NCBI GenBank assembly: GCA_945877525.1
Contig: CAMDVP010000159.1
Location: forward strand, 1 to 7,046
Direction: 5' to 3'
DNA from: an uncultured Clostridia bacterium
GTDB taxonomy: Bacteria > Bacillota > Clostridia > Christensenellales > Aristaeellaceae
Length of the DNA stretch: 7,046 nucleotides
A program made the translations under genes and the position numbers. Below, piece after piece: positions 6,360 through 7,046 of the stretch (positions are counted from its first letter, which is position 1; every line of letters starts with the position of its first letter). Under the pieces are notes generated by a model. It was not told the origin of the DNA and ran no database searches. It saw nothing but the letters and a program-made list of their open reading frames with translations.

Positions 6360-7046
6360 TTACTTCAGCATTCCGAAGGCAATGTTCCTCACGCGATGAT
6401 GCGTGTACTCCTCCATGTTGGGCACCAGGTTGTGCATATAAACCACCGACGCCTTTTCGGAGGGATCAATGGCCACATAGGTACCCATGTAGCCCGTCCA
6501 GCCGAATTCGCCCACCGAGCTGTTCGACATCCGTCCGGGCTCCATCAGGGTGCGAACGCCCAGGCCGTAACCATAGCCGTCCAGGTAGGAGTTGCGGAAT
6601 TCCTTCAGCTGCGCTTCCGTGAGGTGATTCTGCCGCATCAGGTCGATGGTCTTGCGGCCGATGATGCGCTCGCCCTTGTACTCGCCGCCGCAGGCCAACA
6701 TCTGGGTGAAGGTCAGGTAGTCGTTCACCGTGCTGAACAGCCCCGCGCCGCCTGCTTCATATTTGGCCCCGGGCTCATGCCGCATGTCGAAGAAGCCGGT
6801 GGTGGGCTCCATGGTGCCATCCTCGTGGCGGATGTAGGGGGTCACCATTCGCTCGCGGGTATCGCCGAAGTAACGGTAGCCGGTGTTGGTCATGCCCAGA
6901 GGATCAAAGATCTCCTTCTGCAGGAACTCGCCCACCGTCATGCCGGAGACGACCTCGATCATGCCGGCCACCAGCTCGTGCCCGAAGCCGTAAAGCCAGT
7001 GCGAGGCCGGGTCAAAGCGCACGGGTACCTGGGCCATGGCACGGAT
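6360..7046 (-). CDS. Serine beta-lactamase-fold hydrolase (class C / family VIII esterase-like), N-terminus outside the window
   Basis: The last 229 residues of a penicillin-binding-protein/class C beta-lactamase-fold enzyme are visible; the reading frame is open to the right edge. The catalytic SxxK lies in the missing N-terminal part. WLYGFGHELVAGMIEVVSG contains the second-motif tyrosine (codon 6992-6990), but the usual YxN asparagine is replaced by phenylalanine. IFDPLGMTNTGY is a common family landmark. FGWTGYMGTYVAIDP (WTG at 6500-6492) takes the place of the KTG box, as in esterase-like members where a W-x-G sequence replaces it. These changes argue for an esterase or amide hydrolase, or a peptidase, rather than antibiotic resistance. 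No membrane segment is seen in this part. It precedes the MFS gene by 32 nt in the same unit. The fold is secure; the substrate is unknown. Confidence 0.9.
   Translation of the reverse strand: MRAMAQVPVRFDPASHWLYGFGHELVAGMIEVVSGMTVGEFLQKEIFDPLGMTNTGYRYFGDTRERMVTPYIRHEDGTMEPTTGFFDMRHEPGAKYEAGGAGLFSTVNDYLTFTQMLACGGEYKGERIIGRKTIDLMRQNHLTEAQLKEFRNSYLDGYGYGLGVRTLMEPGRMSNSSVGEFGWTGYMGTYVAIDPSEKASVVYMHNLVPNMEEYTHHRVRNIAFGMLK

Noticed and set aside
1..7046. CRISPR array, tRNA or rRNA genes, insertion sequence or attachment site
   Set aside because: No regularly spaced repeats, no RNA gene structure, no transposase or integrase and no terminal inverted repeats were seen on either strand.

Overview
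The window looks like chromosomal DNA from a G+C-rich member of the Bacillota (Clostridia-like, possibly a gut anaerobe). The grounds are strong purine-rich ribosome binding sites (AGGAGG type), sigma-A type promoters, tightly packed short operons, and protein families common in that group. G+C is high by eye (about 60 %); no rRNA or tRNA is present, so the taxonomic call is an inference.

Layout: six protein genes in three transcription units, with no gene-free stretch above 300 bases. (1) Minus strand, 3561 to 1: a large uncharacterised 811-residue protein, followed after 30 nt by a GH51 alpha-L-arabinofuranosidase whose C-terminus runs off the left edge. (2) Plus strand, 3730 to 5102: a GH27 alpha-galactosidase-type enzyme overlapping a 65-residue Cys4 zinc-ribbon-like protein (GTGA overlap), closed by a strong intrinsic terminator. 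Units 1 and 2 diverge from a 168-bp region that carries a recognisable promoter on each strand and a 9-bp direct repeat. (3) Minus strand, 7046 to 5158: the C-terminal part of a serine beta-lactamase-fold hydrolase, followed after 32 nt by a 12-helix MFS transporter. This unit converges on unit 2 at the terminator.

How the genes may work together: units 1 and 2 form a small carbohydrate locus. The GH51 enzyme would remove terminal alpha-L-arabinofuranosyl residues and the GH27 enzyme alpha-D-galactosyl (or, less likely, beta-L-arabinopyranosyl) residues. The 811-residue protein has the look of a three-part carbohydrate-active enzyme: an N-terminal beta-sandwich, a helical middle containing a SENH motif, and a C-terminal beta-rich part. 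None of the three has a visible signal peptide, so they probably act in the cytoplasm on imported oligosaccharides. No sugar importer or regulator lies in the window. The beta-lactamase-fold/MFS pair is a separate unit with no clear link to sugar use. The most interesting item is the 811-residue protein, which I cannot assign to a characterised family.
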